Assembly (NCBI GenBank): GCA_028681035.1
Contig: JAQUJJ010000015.1
Span: forward strand, 1-44,115
Direction: 5' to 3'
From: Candidatus Cloacimonadota bacterium
Lineage (GTDB): Bacteria; Cloacimonadota; Cloacimonadia; Cloacimonadales; Cloacimonadaceae
Length of the DNA: 44,115 bases
The notes beneath the pieces were generated by a model. That model did no database searches and was not told the DNA's origin. It saw nothing but the letters and a program-made list of their open reading frames with translations. Shown here piece by piece: positions 1 through 9,293 of the stretch. Made by a program: the position numbers and the translations under genes. Each line of letters begins with the position of its first letter. Position 1 is the first letter of the stretch.

Positions 1-886
1 TCGGAACACCGGCTGCCATGAGAATGCTGAAAGTGCGAGAAAACTTGCTCATAATAGAATTGTTTATCACAGCTCCAATAACAGGAATCTTAAGCTTCAT
101 CGCATCTATTACGAATCTTCCTCGGTCGGTTAAATAAATCAGAAATAAGCCAAAGAGCGCAACTATAATAAGTAACACAGTAGCAAACGCATGAGCTACA
201 ATGAAATTACTGATGGTAATCGCCAGAACTGTAAGAGCGGGGAGTTCAGCGTTGAAATCTGCATAAACAGCGGCAAACATGGGGATTATGTAATAGAACA
301 TAGCCCAAACAACACCGACTAAGAAAATAAGCATAAATACTGGATAAGCCATTGCGCTGGTAACCTTGCGGCGGGTATCTTCTATCTTTTCAAGATAATC
401 TGACAACTCGTCCAACACCGTATGCAGCGTACCGGATACTTCACCGGCTTTTACAAGAGCTATGTACAATGGATTAAAAACGCCTGGATGTTGCTCCATA
501 GCCTCAGAAAGCGAAAATCCCTTACGGATATCGTCTGAGAGCTTGCGCAAAACCTTAGCGAATTTCTTTTGCTTTTCCTCTTTCTCTAGGTCTGTAATAG
601 CTTTTTCGATGGTTAAGCCGGCGGAAAACATAGTGGAAAGCTGGCGTGTAAAGAACACTAAAGTTTTTAGGCTTACTCCAGTGCGTATTTTGTAGATGGT
701 AAGCATCAGCTTGTCGAAAAGCGACATTTTACCCTTGAAAGCTCCTTCTGCAGCAGCTTTCACGCTGATAATAGTGCTTCCTTCTTTGGCTAGCTTATCC
801 ACAGCCATATCGAGAGTATCGGCTTTTATTATACCCTCAATCCTGGCACCCTTGGCATCTTTAACAATGTAGGCAAAAGTTGGCAT
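1..886 (-). CDS. pilC: Type IV pilus inner-membrane platform protein PilC (partial, C-terminus off the window)
   Basis: The reverse strand from the ATG at 886 reads open to the window edge (about 295 residues). The product starts MPTFAYIVKDAKG, the usual start of PilC/GspF platform proteins. A first cytoplasmic T2SSF domain is visible (motifs FFTRQLSTMFSAGL and ALVKAGEVSGTL), followed by a hydrophobic hairpin (VFMLIFLVGVVWAMFYYIIP and a second stretch near AFATVLLIIVALFGLFLIYL). The beginning of the second T2SSF repeat (FSRTFSILMAAGVP) is where the window ends. PilC is the inner-membrane platform that couples the PilB and PilT motors to pilin extraction. The gene follows pilB by 28 bp on the same strand, so it is probably the next gene of the pilus operon. 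It is truncated only by the window edge. Confidence 0.93.
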   Translation of the reverse strand, partial: MPTFAYIVKDAKGARIEGIIKADTLDMAVDKLAKEGSTIISVKAAAEGAFKGKMSLFDKLMLTIYKIRTGVSLKTLVFFTRQLSTMFSAGLTIEKAITDLEKEEKQKKFAKVLRKLSDDIRKGFSLSEAMEQHPGVFNPLYIALVKAGEVSGTLHTVLDELSDYLEKIEDTRRKVTSAMAYPVFMLIFLVGVVWAMFYYIIPMFAAVYADFNAELPALTVLAITISNFIVAHAFATVLLIIVALFGLFLIYLTDRGRFVIDAMKLKIPVIGAVINNSIMSKFSRTFSILMAAGVP

Positions 887-914
887 ATCAGTTTACCTTT
901 TTTTCTGGTTTATT

Positions 915-2624
915 TTATTCTACCACGGTCATCTTGATGACTTCGCGGATGGTGGTGATACCTCGTATCATTTTGGACATAGCAGCATCATGTAAGGTGC
1001 GCATTCCGGCGTTTATAGCGGCGTCACGAATAAGATCCTGATTCCCGCCTTGGAATATTAAGCTACGGATTTCCGGGGTTACGATAAGCAGTTCGAAGAT
1101 GCCTTCTCGTCCAGAAAATCCGGTATTATCACAATGTACGCATCCAGTACCCATTTTGAAGTTTGTTTTCTCTGCTTCCTCTGGAGGCATTCCACTGTCT
1201 TTAATTTCTTGCTCGGAGGGCTTATAGTCCTTAATGCAATTCTTACAGATTTTACGAACCAAGCGTTGAGCCATCACCAGCGATAAAGACGAACCCACCA
1301 GATATGGCTTGATACCAATATCAATGAGACGTGTTACTGTGGAGGGAGCATCGTTCGCGTGCAATGTGGAAAATACTAAGTGACCAGTAAGGGAAAACTT
1401 AATGGCTATATCGGCGGTTTCTTCGTCGCGGATTTCACCAATGAGCACGATGTCTGGGTCTTGACGTAAAACAGACCGAAGAGCTGCACTGAAAGTTAGA
1501 CCTATCTGTTCCTTTGTTTCAATCTGAGTGATACCTTCCAAACGGTATTCCACAGGGTCTTCCACGGTAATAATGTTTGTTTCAATATCTTCAATTTCTT
1601 TTAGTGCTGCGTGTAGAGATGTTGATTTACCGCTACCTGTAGGACCGGAAACGATGATGATTCCATAAGGACGGCGGATAATCTTTTTAAAGATATCCAT
1701 ATCGCTAGATTCAAAACCGAGCGTGGTAAGTTTGAAACCGAATTCACCCTTGTCCAATAGCCGCATCACAACTTTTTCACCTAGCACGGTGGGGGTTATT
1801 GATACACGTACATCAACGCTTTTTACGGCGGTTTTCAGGGAAATATGACCATCCTGGGGCAGACGACGCTCTGCAATGTTTAGCTTACTCATCACCTTGA
1901 TGATGGAAATTACGCCGGGGTGCATACCGATGGGAGGGGTCATCACTTCGCGCAAAGCTCCATCAATACGGAAACGAATACGAGAGGTTTTTACCAAAGG
2001 CTCGATATGGATGTCAGTTGCACCAGCTTTGATAGCTTCGTTGATAATGAGATTAACCAGCTTTACCACCGGAGCTTCGGCATCAGCCGAGGCAGCGGCA
2101 ATGGTAATCTCGTTTTCATCTTCATCTATAGCCACAAAATCAAAACCACCAACAGCATCTTCTACTTGTGAAGTTGTACGAATGCTTTTGTAATATTTCT
2201 CAATGGTGTCGTGTAAAACAGAATCACCAATCAACTCGGGCTTAATATTCTTGCCCAGCAGTTTCTTCAAACTGTCCAGCACTGTTAAGTTTTCCGGATC
2301 AGCCAAAGCAACTACTATGCCATCGCCTTCTTCACGAAGAGCAATAACTCTATTCTCTAACGCATATGGCTCTGGAATTAGACTAACAATACTGAGATCG
2401 AGATCCATTAACTCTCGCTCGTTAACAATATCGTAACCGAGTTGAAGATTCAGGGCGGTCAATAGCTCACGCTCAGTTACATATCCGAGCTTGATCAGTG
2501 TTTCGCCCAACTTCAGCCCAAAATTACCTTGCTTAACGAGAGCTTCTTTTACGTGATCCTCAGTAATATAAGCCTCATTCACTAGGACTTCGCCAATACG
2601 GGCAAATTGTGGATTAAATACCAT
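915..2624 (-). CDS. pilB: Type IV pilus extension ATPase PilB / GspE family
   Basis: The protein has 569 residues, normal for PilB/GspE. Residues 1-150 form an MshEN-type N-terminal domain (ARIGEVLVNEAYITEDHV). A T2SSE ATPase domain follows from about residue 190, with Walker A GPTGSGKST at 327-335, an Asp box (ITVEDPVEYRLEGITQ), a Walker B region (RQDPDIVLIGEIRDEET) and a His box (LVFSTLHANDAP). A tetracysteine zinc site (CKNC near 458 and CVHC near 494) is typical of extension ATPases and absent from PilT. It powers pilus polymerisation at the cytoplasmic face of the inner membrane. It sits between the lipoprotein gene and pilC in the operon. PilB is favoured over GspE because pilT and a major pilin are in the same cluster. 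Confidence 0.95.
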   Translation of the reverse strand: MVFNPQFARIGEVLVNEAYITEDHVKEALVKQGNFGLKLGETLIKLGYVTERELLTALNLQLGYDIVNERELMDLDLSIVSLIPEPYALENRVIALREEGDGIVVALADPENLTVLDSLKKLLGKNIKPELIGDSVLHDTIEKYYKSIRTTSQVEDAVGGFDFVAIDEDENEITIAAASADAEAPVVKLVNLIINEAIKAGATDIHIEPLVKTSRIRFRIDGALREVMTPPIGMHPGVISIIKVMSKLNIAERRLPQDGHISLKTAVKSVDVRVSITPTVLGEKVVMRLLDKGEFGFKLTTLGFESSDMDIFKKIIRRPYGIIIVSGPTGSGKSTSLHAALKEIEDIETNIITVEDPVEYRLEGITQIETKEQIGLTFSAALRSVLRQDPDIVLIGEIRDEETADIAIKFSLTGHLVFSTLHANDAPSTVTRLIDIGIKPYLVGSSLSLVMAQRLVRKICKNCIKDYKPSEQEIKDSGMPPEEAEKTNFKMGTGCVHCDNTGFSGREGIFELLIVTPEIRSLIFQGGNQDLIRDAAINAGMRTLHDAAMSKMIRGITTIREVIKMTVVE

Positions 2625-2675
2625 TACCTTATCCTTCTTTACTATCTAATTACTCAAAGTACTACAAGCAGCCTA

Positions 2676-2704
2676 TCAGCGGGCTGGGAAAACCAACCCG
2701 CTGA
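2676..2704 (-). other. Intergenic hairpin between the lipoprotein gene and pilB
   Basis: An 8-bp perfect stem (TCAGCGGG paired with CCCGCTGA) is extended by 3 bp across single-base bulges and closes on a GAAAA loop. No clear U-tract follows on the minus strand, so this is more likely an mRNA stability or processing hairpin that lowers distal expression than a strong terminator. The 105-bp gap it sits in is one of the larger gaps inside the pilus operon. Confidence 0.4.
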
Positions 2705-2729
2705 CAAAAGCTAAGCTATATTTATTCTT

Positions 2730-5027
2730 TTACCAAGGAGATGTTCCAAGATAACGGAAACCCGTTATGGAAGTGTTTGATTCAGTACCAGCTCCGAGTA
2801 TTCTACCCGTAACAAGTGCAGTTTCAGTTCCGGGTGTCCCAGCCTGCGGGTCTGGAGGCGGAATTTCCGCAGTTTTTAATGCAAGCCTACCCTTAGCACG
2901 ACCCTCACTATTAGTAATAATACGCCAAGGTAGAGGCGGATTATCAGCATACAAACCAATCCCCTCTATACCTTGAATTTCAATAATCATGCCTCGAGTA
3001 TTCGTTAGCATGATAATGGAATCCTTGATAGGTATCCCTTGCCCGTCTGTAAGGAAACAATGGATATCACTTGTCTTGTATTCGGGGTTACTGGGCGAAT
3101 AAGGAGGCGTGGGTGGATTCTCATCAAAGTACAATGCAATAGGTTGCGCTTGCATTTCAAAACGAGGGTCATTTAGTGGCAGAAAGACAGTTGTCAGACC
3201 ATAGTTGTCATTGCCAAATTGGTCGTCACCGCAATTAGCACGGATAGTAATTGACTGGTTCGTTAGGGATCCAGTATAGGTGAGAATTGTAAAGGCAGTA
3301 CCTATAATGGAATCACCATTAACGCTAACATTGCCAACATAGGCTTCTGCGCCTATCTGACAATCAGGCGCACCAAGCAATTCAAACCAAACTGCGGTTC
3401 CTTTATCCACTGGGTTGTTATGAATGTCTTTTACTGAAGCACCAGCAATGACGCGCCATAAACCACCACCCATATTTGTCCCCGTGTTGAATTCCCCAAT
3501 AAAGGGAATGATACCATTAGGGAATGGAGCAGGAGGTCCGGCATGAATAACGATGTTTGTCTTCAGAGAATAGATATAACTATTCCCCTTGCTAACGGAA
3601 GCTCTGATTTTTAGCATACCCGAAGCTGTACCGCTATTCACCGATATCTGCGCCTCACCCCCATTTGATATCACCAACACCGAATCCATTTGACCTTGAT
3701 TATTCAGGTTTGCGCCAGCAGGAGCATTAGTGTTTACGATTTTGAAATATACTGAATCTGCTGAATTTATCAGGTTGCCGTTGATATCTCGCAATTTCAC
3801 TCTAAGAATGGCAGATTGCAAGCCACCAGTATTGGCAACATTAAGATTAATCTGATCTGTTTGGGTAAAGCTAATGGAGTGTATTTCGTCGGAAGTTACA
3901 TTAAAGATGGTGTTGGCAATAAGCGTATCACCATTTGCTGTAGCTTGAATCTGAGCTGCACCGGCAGATAAACCAGGAGTAAAACGAACCTTTGCAATGC
4001 CATTAGTTTCTGTGTTTATCCTAACTAACTGAGTGGTGTTCAAGAATGAACCAAGATCAGTAGTAAACTTCACCGATTGCTGAGGACAATCATTGTTGAA
4101 CACATCAGTGAGATGCGCGTGCATATTGATATGAGCGGAACTGCCCACATCACTGCTGTATGATTCGATCTCAGTACTACCAGTTTGAACCCATGCGGTT
4201 AAGCCCATATTGGCTGGGCGTCCGGGAGAGATAACAATCTGTCTGGTCTTACTAACGCCACCAATTGCCGCAGTTATTGTTTCATTAGTAGAGCCAGGTC
4301 CGGTGGTGGCAGTAGTCCATGAACTATACTTTACTGCTGCTGTGCCATTTAGCGTTAGTGCCAAAGTTGATTTCCCAATTTCTACACCTGCGGCATCAAC
4401 AAATCTACCTTTTTCACAAGTAAAGACTACCAGAGTGTTATTAGGTACATTTTCACCAACGGTATTTATCGGTTTGGCAGTAACGTTGATGGTCTGCATA
4501 ACGATCATTTTAAGGGGATCGTATTGCTCTTCCTTAGGCAAATTAAGCTGAATCGAAGCAATTGCGGGTATCGGTTTGATCTCCACCATAATTGAATCGG
4601 TGCTTGAGGCAACGACAGAATCTGGAGCTGTTGCGGAATACTTCCTGACAACTGCGAATATCTTTGCCATACCAACATCGCCATCGTCCCAGAATGTAGT
4701 TCTGGCAACACCGGTACTATCGGTAGCAACACTGGTTAATACACGACCCTTATCAGTTTTAAATTGAACTATTTGGTTAAATACGCCAAAGTTCTCACCG
4801 TCTTTTACTTCTACACCAATGGTTGAAGAAGTGATGTTATTATCTTGATAGATAAACTCAGGTTCTGCCCATATACGGGTTATTGTGCGTAACTCTGACA
4901 ATGGAGCAGGAGCAGCGACAGCGGGAATAATGGGAGGTGGATTCCTTTTATCGCAACTTGCCGTAAAGCCCACCAAAACGATCAGCATTAGGGTAAGAAT
5001 AGGTATAAGCGAAGTAATCTTCTTCAT
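2730..5027 (-). CDS. Large Ig-like-repeat lipoprotein encoded in the pilus operon
   Basis: The protein has 765 residues. The first 25 are a lipoprotein signal (MKKITSLIPILTLML, then VLVGFTASC with the lipobox Cys near residue 25), followed by a proline-rich linker. The rest is a chain of beta-sandwich repeats of the Big-1/invasin type. Telltale strings recur: FKTDKGRVLTSVATDSTGVA, FTTDLGSFLNTTQ, NGIAKVRFTPGLSAGAAQIQ and NSEGRAKGRLALKT. It is probably anchored in the outer membrane and acts as a stalk or adhesin, or as a secretin accessory. The start immediately follows the secretin stop (0-bp gap), so the two are translationally linked and probably work at the same place. No enzymatic motif is visible. 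The exact role is unknown; the pilus connection is inferred from position. Confidence 0.82.
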   Translation of the reverse strand: MKKITSLIPILTLMLIVLVGFTASCDKRNPPPIIPAVAAPAPLSELRTITRIWAEPEFIYQDNNITSSTIGVEVKDGENFGVFNQIVQFKTDKGRVLTSVATDSTGVARTTFWDDGDVGMAKIFAVVRKYSATAPDSVVASSTDSIMVEIKPIPAIASIQLNLPKEEQYDPLKMIVMQTINVTAKPINTVGENVPNNTLVVFTCEKGRFVDAAGVEIGKSTLALTLNGTAAVKYSSWTTATTGPGSTNETITAAIGGVSKTRQIVISPGRPANMGLTAWVQTGSTEIESYSSDVGSSAHINMHAHLTDVFNNDCPQQSVKFTTDLGSFLNTTQLVRINTETNGIAKVRFTPGLSAGAAQIQATANGDTLIANTIFNVTSDEIHSISFTQTDQINLNVANTGGLQSAILRVKLRDINGNLINSADSVYFKIVNTNAPAGANLNNQGQMDSVLVISNGGEAQISVNSGTASGMLKIRASVSKGNSYIYSLKTNIVIHAGPPAPFPNGIIPFIGEFNTGTNMGGGLWRVIAGASVKDIHNNPVDKGTAVWFELLGAPDCQIGAEAYVGNVSVNGDSIIGTAFTILTYTGSLTNQSITIRANCGDDQFGNDNYGLTTVFLPLNDPRFEMQAQPIALYFDENPPTPPYSPSNPEYKTSDIHCFLTDGQGIPIKDSIIMLTNTRGMIIEIQGIEGIGLYADNPPLPWRIITNSEGRAKGRLALKTAEIPPPDPQAGTPGTETALVTGRILGAGTESNTSITGFRYLGTSPW

Positions 5028-6467
5028 TTAGTTTTCCTCCTCTTGATCTTCATATTCAATGAGGGTCTTTGTTAAACGTTTGTCTATTTTTAGTTCTGGC
5101 ACGGTTTCATCCATCGACACCAGCCGAGGAGTGATCTCAATGATGAGATCAGTGTTTTCAACCACTTCATAACGATGCTGGAATATTTTGCCAATGAAAG
5201 GAAGGTCACCAAGGAAAGGAAGCTTATTTGTTTTTTGCTGAATGCTGGAATTCAATAAGCCACCAACGATTATCTTGTGTTCATTCGGGACAGTAACGGT
5301 TGAAGTTATGCGGCGGACTTTGGAACGAGGAACATAGCCACCTACCAATTCAGTAATAGAGCTAACTTCTGGATTTATCACCATAGTTATATCTCCATCT
5401 TTGTTAACCTTTGGCGTAACTTTTAGCATAATGCCAACTTCAGCACGTTCCACCTGGATTTGCTTTTCAGTATCTGTTACCACAAAGGGTACCACTTCAC
5501 CAATATGCATCTCGGCAAGTTCTCCGCTAAGAGCTGTCACGCGAGTATCAGTAAGTAAGGACGCTGCATTATTTTCCAGCAGCCAATCAATGGTTACATC
5601 AAATGCTGATAGTTGTCTGCTAAAATGTCCGATATCATCAAAACCGTTAATCCTCTGGAAATATTGTGCGTCTGGGACAATACCGAAATTACTCGGATTG
5701 CCGTGAGGAAGATAACCAGTTACATCAGAATAGTTGTAAGGAAGCCCAGCTCCGCTTGAATTAATTGGGTCTTCCGCAAGGATTGTAGTCAAGTGGTTCA
5801 GCTTGCTCCAGTCTATTCCATATTTCTTGGCATTGTTCAAATGAACTTCTATAAGGCGTACACGAATCTCAACTTGGTCTTGTTTGGAATCTATGGAAGA
5901 AATCAGTTCCTTAATGTCTTTAAAAGAATCAGGATTACCATAAACCATGATAGCATTTTGACCTTCAAGAGGAGTAATGGTCATTCCTGTGCTCTGTAAA
6001 GAATCACTAACTTTTTTCGAATCCAGATTATTCAGGAATATAACGTCACTACGTTCGCCAACTTCTTCCATAATGTTCTGTTTCTGACCAACCAAGAAGG
6101 TGTGCCCGCCAATAACGCGGTAAGAGTAGCCTACCGAACGAGCAACTAATGAAACAGCAGTTTCAATACCAACATCTTTGATGTTAATAGTAACTCTCGG
6201 CTCGTTTTTTTGCTCTACGGTGCCTAATTGATTCGATTGAGAAGACGAGGCTGCATTTTGATCTACAGCAACAACAATATTAGTGCCACTAAGACGCGAG
6301 AGCGCCTTAATAACAGAAGATAAGGTCGCATCATCTGCAGAGAAAGTTACTTTAGTATCCAAAACTGGATTTCTGCTTAACTGAGCATTGAGTGCAGAAA
6401 TGCCTGCAAGCAACACCAGAACGACTGTAATAACTAGATAACGCTTTGTTAAAAGCATGTTTTTCAT
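5028..6467 (-). CDS. pilQ: Type IV pilus secretin PilQ (GspD/PilQ family)
   Basis: I place the start at the ATG at 6467 because GGGAG lies just upstream and the product then begins with a signal peptide (MKNMLLTKRYLVITVVLVLL, cleavage after ALNA). Upstream in-frame codons would bury that signal. The 479-residue product has an STN/N0-like domain (about 35-110), an N1/KH-like region (about 130-210, VIFLNNLDSKKVSDSL) and a C-terminal secretin beta-barrel domain (about 310-465). The secretin core motif VPNEHKIIVGGLL and the closing stretch LPFLGDLPFIGKIFQHR are clear. It forms the outer-membrane pore for the pilus. It is shorter than proteobacterial PilQ, with no AMIN domains, which is common outside Proteobacteria. 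Confidence 0.93.
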   Translation of the reverse strand: MKNMLLTKRYLVITVVLVLLAGISALNAQLSRNPVLDTKVTFSADDATLSSVIKALSRLSGTNIVVAVDQNAASSSQSNQLGTVEQKNEPRVTINIKDVGIETAVSLVARSVGYSYRVIGGHTFLVGQKQNIMEEVGERSDVIFLNNLDSKKVSDSLQSTGMTITPLEGQNAIMVYGNPDSFKDIKELISSIDSKQDQVEIRVRLIEVHLNNAKKYGIDWSKLNHLTTILAEDPINSSGAGLPYNYSDVTGYLPHGNPSNFGIVPDAQYFQRINGFDDIGHFSRQLSAFDVTIDWLLENNAASLLTDTRVTALSGELAEMHIGEVVPFVVTDTEKQIQVERAEVGIMLKVTPKVNKDGDITMVINPEVSSITELVGGYVPRSKVRRITSTVTVPNEHKIIVGGLLNSSIQQKTNKLPFLGDLPFIGKIFQHRYEVVENTDLIIEITPRLVSMDETVPELKIDKRLTKTLIEYEDQEEEN

Positions 6468-6492
6468 ATTTACTCCCAATATCATATTAATA

Positions 6493-7032
6493 TTACCAGT
6501 TCCCTGTAGTGCCTGTGGCAGTTCGGGGGTCATCAACAGGTTTTGTTGGACGGGGGGCAAGTTCGGTGGTAGAAACAACACCGTTCATACTGTAACGAAT
6601 GCTATTATCTCTGATGTCTAGTATCTTGCGTCCCTCAACTATCTCACCTATACGTGCTTCATGCAAGGCACCACGGTACTCAATAAAAGCAATCTTGTTA
6701 CCAGAGTCATCTCGGGCAGTTGTAGCAAGCCGGAATGTGTTCAATAGTAAATCTGCAAATTCCATTTCCCGATCCGCTTTGTCTTTGATTATGTTGCCTT
6801 GGCGCAGTGGATCCTTGGTTGAACTAAACACAAACATTTTCCGGTCTTGGATAGAGTTTTCTATAGTTTTAATCTTGTTTAGCAGGGTGTCCGATACTGA
6901 TTCCTGTGTGTAAATAGATTTAACAGGTATCTTAGACCAACCGCGCTCTATCACCACCAGCCTCATAGCTAATGCGAAGAGGAGTATAACGATAAGGGCA
7001 ACAGCAAGGTCTTTAATAAATCTCAGTTGCAT
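6493..7032 (-). CDS. pilP: PilP-like inner-membrane alignment protein
   Basis: The protein has 179 residues: one N-terminal transmembrane helix (about 8-27, KDLAVALIVILLFALAMRLV), a helical linker, and a small beta domain at about 105-160 (KIAFIEYRGALHEARIGEIV, GRKILDIRDNSIRYSM) resembling the GspC/PilP HR domain that contacts the secretin N0 domain. It ends in a Pro/Thr-rich tail. Gene position between pilO and pilQ is the classical place for pilP. Classical PilP is a lipoprotein, and this one has a transmembrane anchor instead, so it may be nearer to GspC. The symbol rests on fold pattern and position. Confidence 0.72.
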   Translation of the reverse strand: MQLRFIKDLAVALIVILLFALAMRLVVIERGWSKIPVKSIYTQESVSDTLLNKIKTIENSIQDRKMFVFSSTKDPLRQGNIIKDKADREMEFADLLLNTFRLATTARDDSGNKIAFIEYRGALHEARIGEIVEGRKILDIRDNSIRYSMNGVVSTTELAPRPTKPVDDPRTATGTTGNW

Positions 7033-7033
7033 G

Positions 7034-7585
7034 CTATACCGCCTTTTTAACTTTGAATATTGAAAGTTCGATATTTACTCTGTAGCGATTGGATGCTCCC
7101 GCCACTGCGACTTGTTTATCTGATACCTGAGCGGGGCTAACATCAAGCGCATGGATTTTTAAGATGTTATCTAGAGATTCAAGATCGGAGATAAACTGCC
7201 CGATTTGAACATAACTGGCTTCCAGCTCTAAGTTGTAGGTTGATTCAATTAAACCAGGAAGGGAAAACTTATTGCTGTCCGAAAGCTTGTTAATCTGAAT
7301 AGAACGCTGGTCAGCTATTTGCCCTATCTTTGTTTTAAAGTCGTTAACCTCATCAAAGCTAAAGCTTGGTGTTTTAGTCAAGCTATTGTCAATGATAAGT
7401 GCAAATTGGCTAAGCTGTTCATCCAATATTCTTGCACTGTTAAGCTGCTCTTGAGCAGTTTTAATCTTAGCGTCATATTCCTTGATTCTGTCTGTATTCT
7501 GCTTAACATTGTTTGACGTTACCATATAGAAGGCAACCGCCATCACCAACATTAAAAGCACAAAGATTAAGTATTTTTCTCTCAT
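7034..7585 (-). CDS. pilO: PilO-like pilus assembly protein
   Basis: The protein has 183 residues: a single N-terminal membrane helix (LIFVLLMLVMAVAFYMV), a coiled-coil segment (about 25-60, NTDRIKEYDAKIKTAQEQLN), then a ferredoxin-like periplasmic domain with the PilO signature region LELEASYVQIGQFISDLESL. Its start overlaps the pilN stop by 4 bp (ATGA), and it is followed directly by the pilP-like gene. PilO pairs with PilN to form the inner-membrane alignment complex between PilM and the secretin. Topology, length and position all fit. Confidence 0.85.
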   Translation of the reverse strand: MREKYLIFVLLMLVMAVAFYMVTSNNVKQNTDRIKEYDAKIKTAQEQLNSARILDEQLSQFALIIDNSLTKTPSFSFDEVNDFKTKIGQIADQRSIQINKLSDSNKFSLPGLIESTYNLELEASYVQIGQFISDLESLDNILKIHALDVSPAQVSDKQVAVAGASNRYRVNIELSIFKVKKAV

Positions 7586-8181
7586 TGCTGTGGGCTCCTT
7601 CCAGAAGATGCTTCATTACTGTAACATTCAATCACAAACTCCAGAATGGCAGTATCTTTCACAATCTGTCGGGTAATTTGACCAGACTTAATCTGAGGGA
7701 AGTCATTACTAATCTCAGGATTGCTTTTTAACCGGTTTATGAAAGCTTGAATCAAATCCAATTCTTTAATGTTTTTCTCTACTTCTGTGATTCCGTTCAA
7801 AGTCAAAATGCCGGTAGAAAAGGTGAACTTGCTCACAGCTAGCTTATCGTCAATCTCAGCACCTAAGGCTATCATTTTCTTTGCCCAGAAGATACGATTG
7901 TTAAATGTTTGGGCAAGATTGTCTAGATCATCACTTGAAAGATAATCAGCACTCGTTTGAAAGCTAGCAAGCTGTTTTTGAGTCTCGGTAAGATAATCTT
8001 TGCGGCTATTAACTCTTTCTTTACCCTTGGAATTAATGTAGAACCAAGCTCCAAGCAGAATTACAAAGCCTACAAGGAAACATACCACGGCTGTAATGAA
8101 AGCTTTTTTATCCTTAACAGCCTGGAGACGCATTTCGCCGAATTTATTTAGGTTAATTTTGAAGTAAAAAGCGGTTGTCAT
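7582..8181 (-). CDS. pilN: PilN-like pilus assembly protein
   Basis: The protein has 199 residues, starting with a short cytoplasmic segment (FYFKINLNKFGEMR). That segment contains an INLN-like motif, as in the PilN N-terminus that binds PilM. A membrane helix (about 28-50, AFITAVVCFLVGFVILLGAW), a coiled coil, and a C-terminal ferredoxin-like fold follow. A GGGGGAGG Shine-Dalgarno sequence lies 5-6 nt before the ATG. It overlaps pilO by 4 bp and follows pilM by 11 bp, so the two are probably coupled. It transmits signals between cytoplasmic PilM and periplasmic PilO/PilP. Confidence 0.87.
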   Translation of the reverse strand: MTTAFYFKINLNKFGEMRLQAVKDKKAFITAVVCFLVGFVILLGAWFYINSKGKERVNSRKDYLTETQKQLASFQTSADYLSSDDLDNLAQTFNNRIFWAKKMIALGAEIDDKLAVSKFTFSTGILTLNGITEVEKNIKELDLIQAFINRLKSNPEISNDFPQIKSGQITRQIVKDTAILEFVIECYSNEASSGRSPQQ

Positions 8182-8192
8182 TTGCCCTCCCC

Positions 8193-9260
8193 CTATTCCA
8201 TTCTCATTGCCAAGCCAATAGCTAAGGCAAGTTGTGGGTCTTTTTTATCTTGGAACTTCTCAGGCATTTCCACATTGATGAAGGGCATAAATGTTTCAGT
8301 TGGGATAGCGACTTTCTCCTGGATATATTCCTGCAAGCCCTTAAGCTTTGCAGAACCTCCCATGAGATATAGTTTTCGGAAATCACTATTGCCTGCTTCT
8401 TTAACATAAAAACGTAAAGATCTACGCACTTCATCTACAATTGAATCTTCCGTGCTTTTCTCAGAAATATCAAGCATAGATATAGTTTGCACATTTGGCA
8501 CATCGGGATTATCAAGCAATCCGTATTCAAGTTTGTGATGCTCTGCTGCTTCCCATTCGAGCTGACGTCTGCGCATAATATCTCTGGTAAAGTTATATCC
8601 ACCATAAGGAATATCACGGGCAAAAAGCTTAGAATCGGGACCCCAAATAACCATATTGCTGCGATGTGCCCCAAGATTTAACAGCACATATACACCTTCT
8701 TCGGCAAAAGCATTAAGAGCAAAGCTATTAACGACTGCCAATGAATCGATGTCCACCAAGTTTGGGTTCAGCCCTGCACTCACTAAGATGTTGGTATGTT
8801 CGTTTAGCACATCTTTGGAAGTAGCCGCCAAAAGGATATTCATGTTGTTAGTCTTTTCTTCTACACTTAACACCTGATAGTCCAGCACCATGTCAGTGCC
8901 GCTGATAGGTATGTGTTTTTTGGCTTCGAAGAAAAGGGCGGATTCCAGCTCTTCATCCGGCAGAAAGATGGTTTTAATCTGCTTGATGCTGGTATTATCT
9001 CCACCAATGGAAGTAACCAAATGCTTAATACTCTTAGGGTTTATCCTAAGTGTCTTCAGCATTTCGATGATCACGGGGGCAAATCGTTCTGAACGCAAAT
9101 CGCTGGGAATATACTCGATACCGGTAGGCACCGTGGGGCGAATTTCGTAATTCAGTAACTTAAAGCCATCGTGCAGCTTCTTAAGATGAACGATTTTAAC
9201 GCTGTGGCTACCGATATCAATACCCACAGTTTCCTTGAATCGTACGGTTTTCTTCTTCAT
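8193..9260 (-). CDS. pilM: PilM, actin-like cytoplasmic ATP-binding pilus assembly protein
   Basis: The protein has 355 residues, normal for PilM. The actin/FtsA-like phosphate-1 motif VGIDIGSHSVKIVHL is at about 12-26, and the adenosine motif LYLMGGSAKLKGLQEYI is near 300. The middle contains the SHS2-type segment found in FtsA and PilM. PilM is a soluble ring protein that binds the PilN N-terminus and links the alignment complex to the motor ATPases. It is the first of the pilMNOPQ block and starts after a 33-bp gap with an AGAGGAAG ribosome-binding site. No key residue appears to be missing. Confidence 0.93.
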   Translation of the reverse strand: MKKKTVRFKETVGIDIGSHSVKIVHLKKLHDGFKLLNYEIRPTVPTGIEYIPSDLRSERFAPVIIEMLKTLRINPKSIKHLVTSIGGDNTSIKQIKTIFLPDEELESALFFEAKKHIPISGTDMVLDYQVLSVEEKTNNMNILLAATSKDVLNEHTNILVSAGLNPNLVDIDSLAVVNSFALNAFAEEGVYVLLNLGAHRSNMVIWGPDSKLFARDIPYGGYNFTRDIMRRRQLEWEAAEHHKLEYGLLDNPDVPNVQTISMLDISEKSTEDSIVDEVRRSLRFYVKEAGNSDFRKLYLMGGSAKLKGLQEYIQEKVAIPTETFMPFINVEMPEKFQDKKDPQLALAIGLAMRME

Positions 9261-9293
9261 TCTTCCTCTTTATATCACTTGCATTATTAATAT

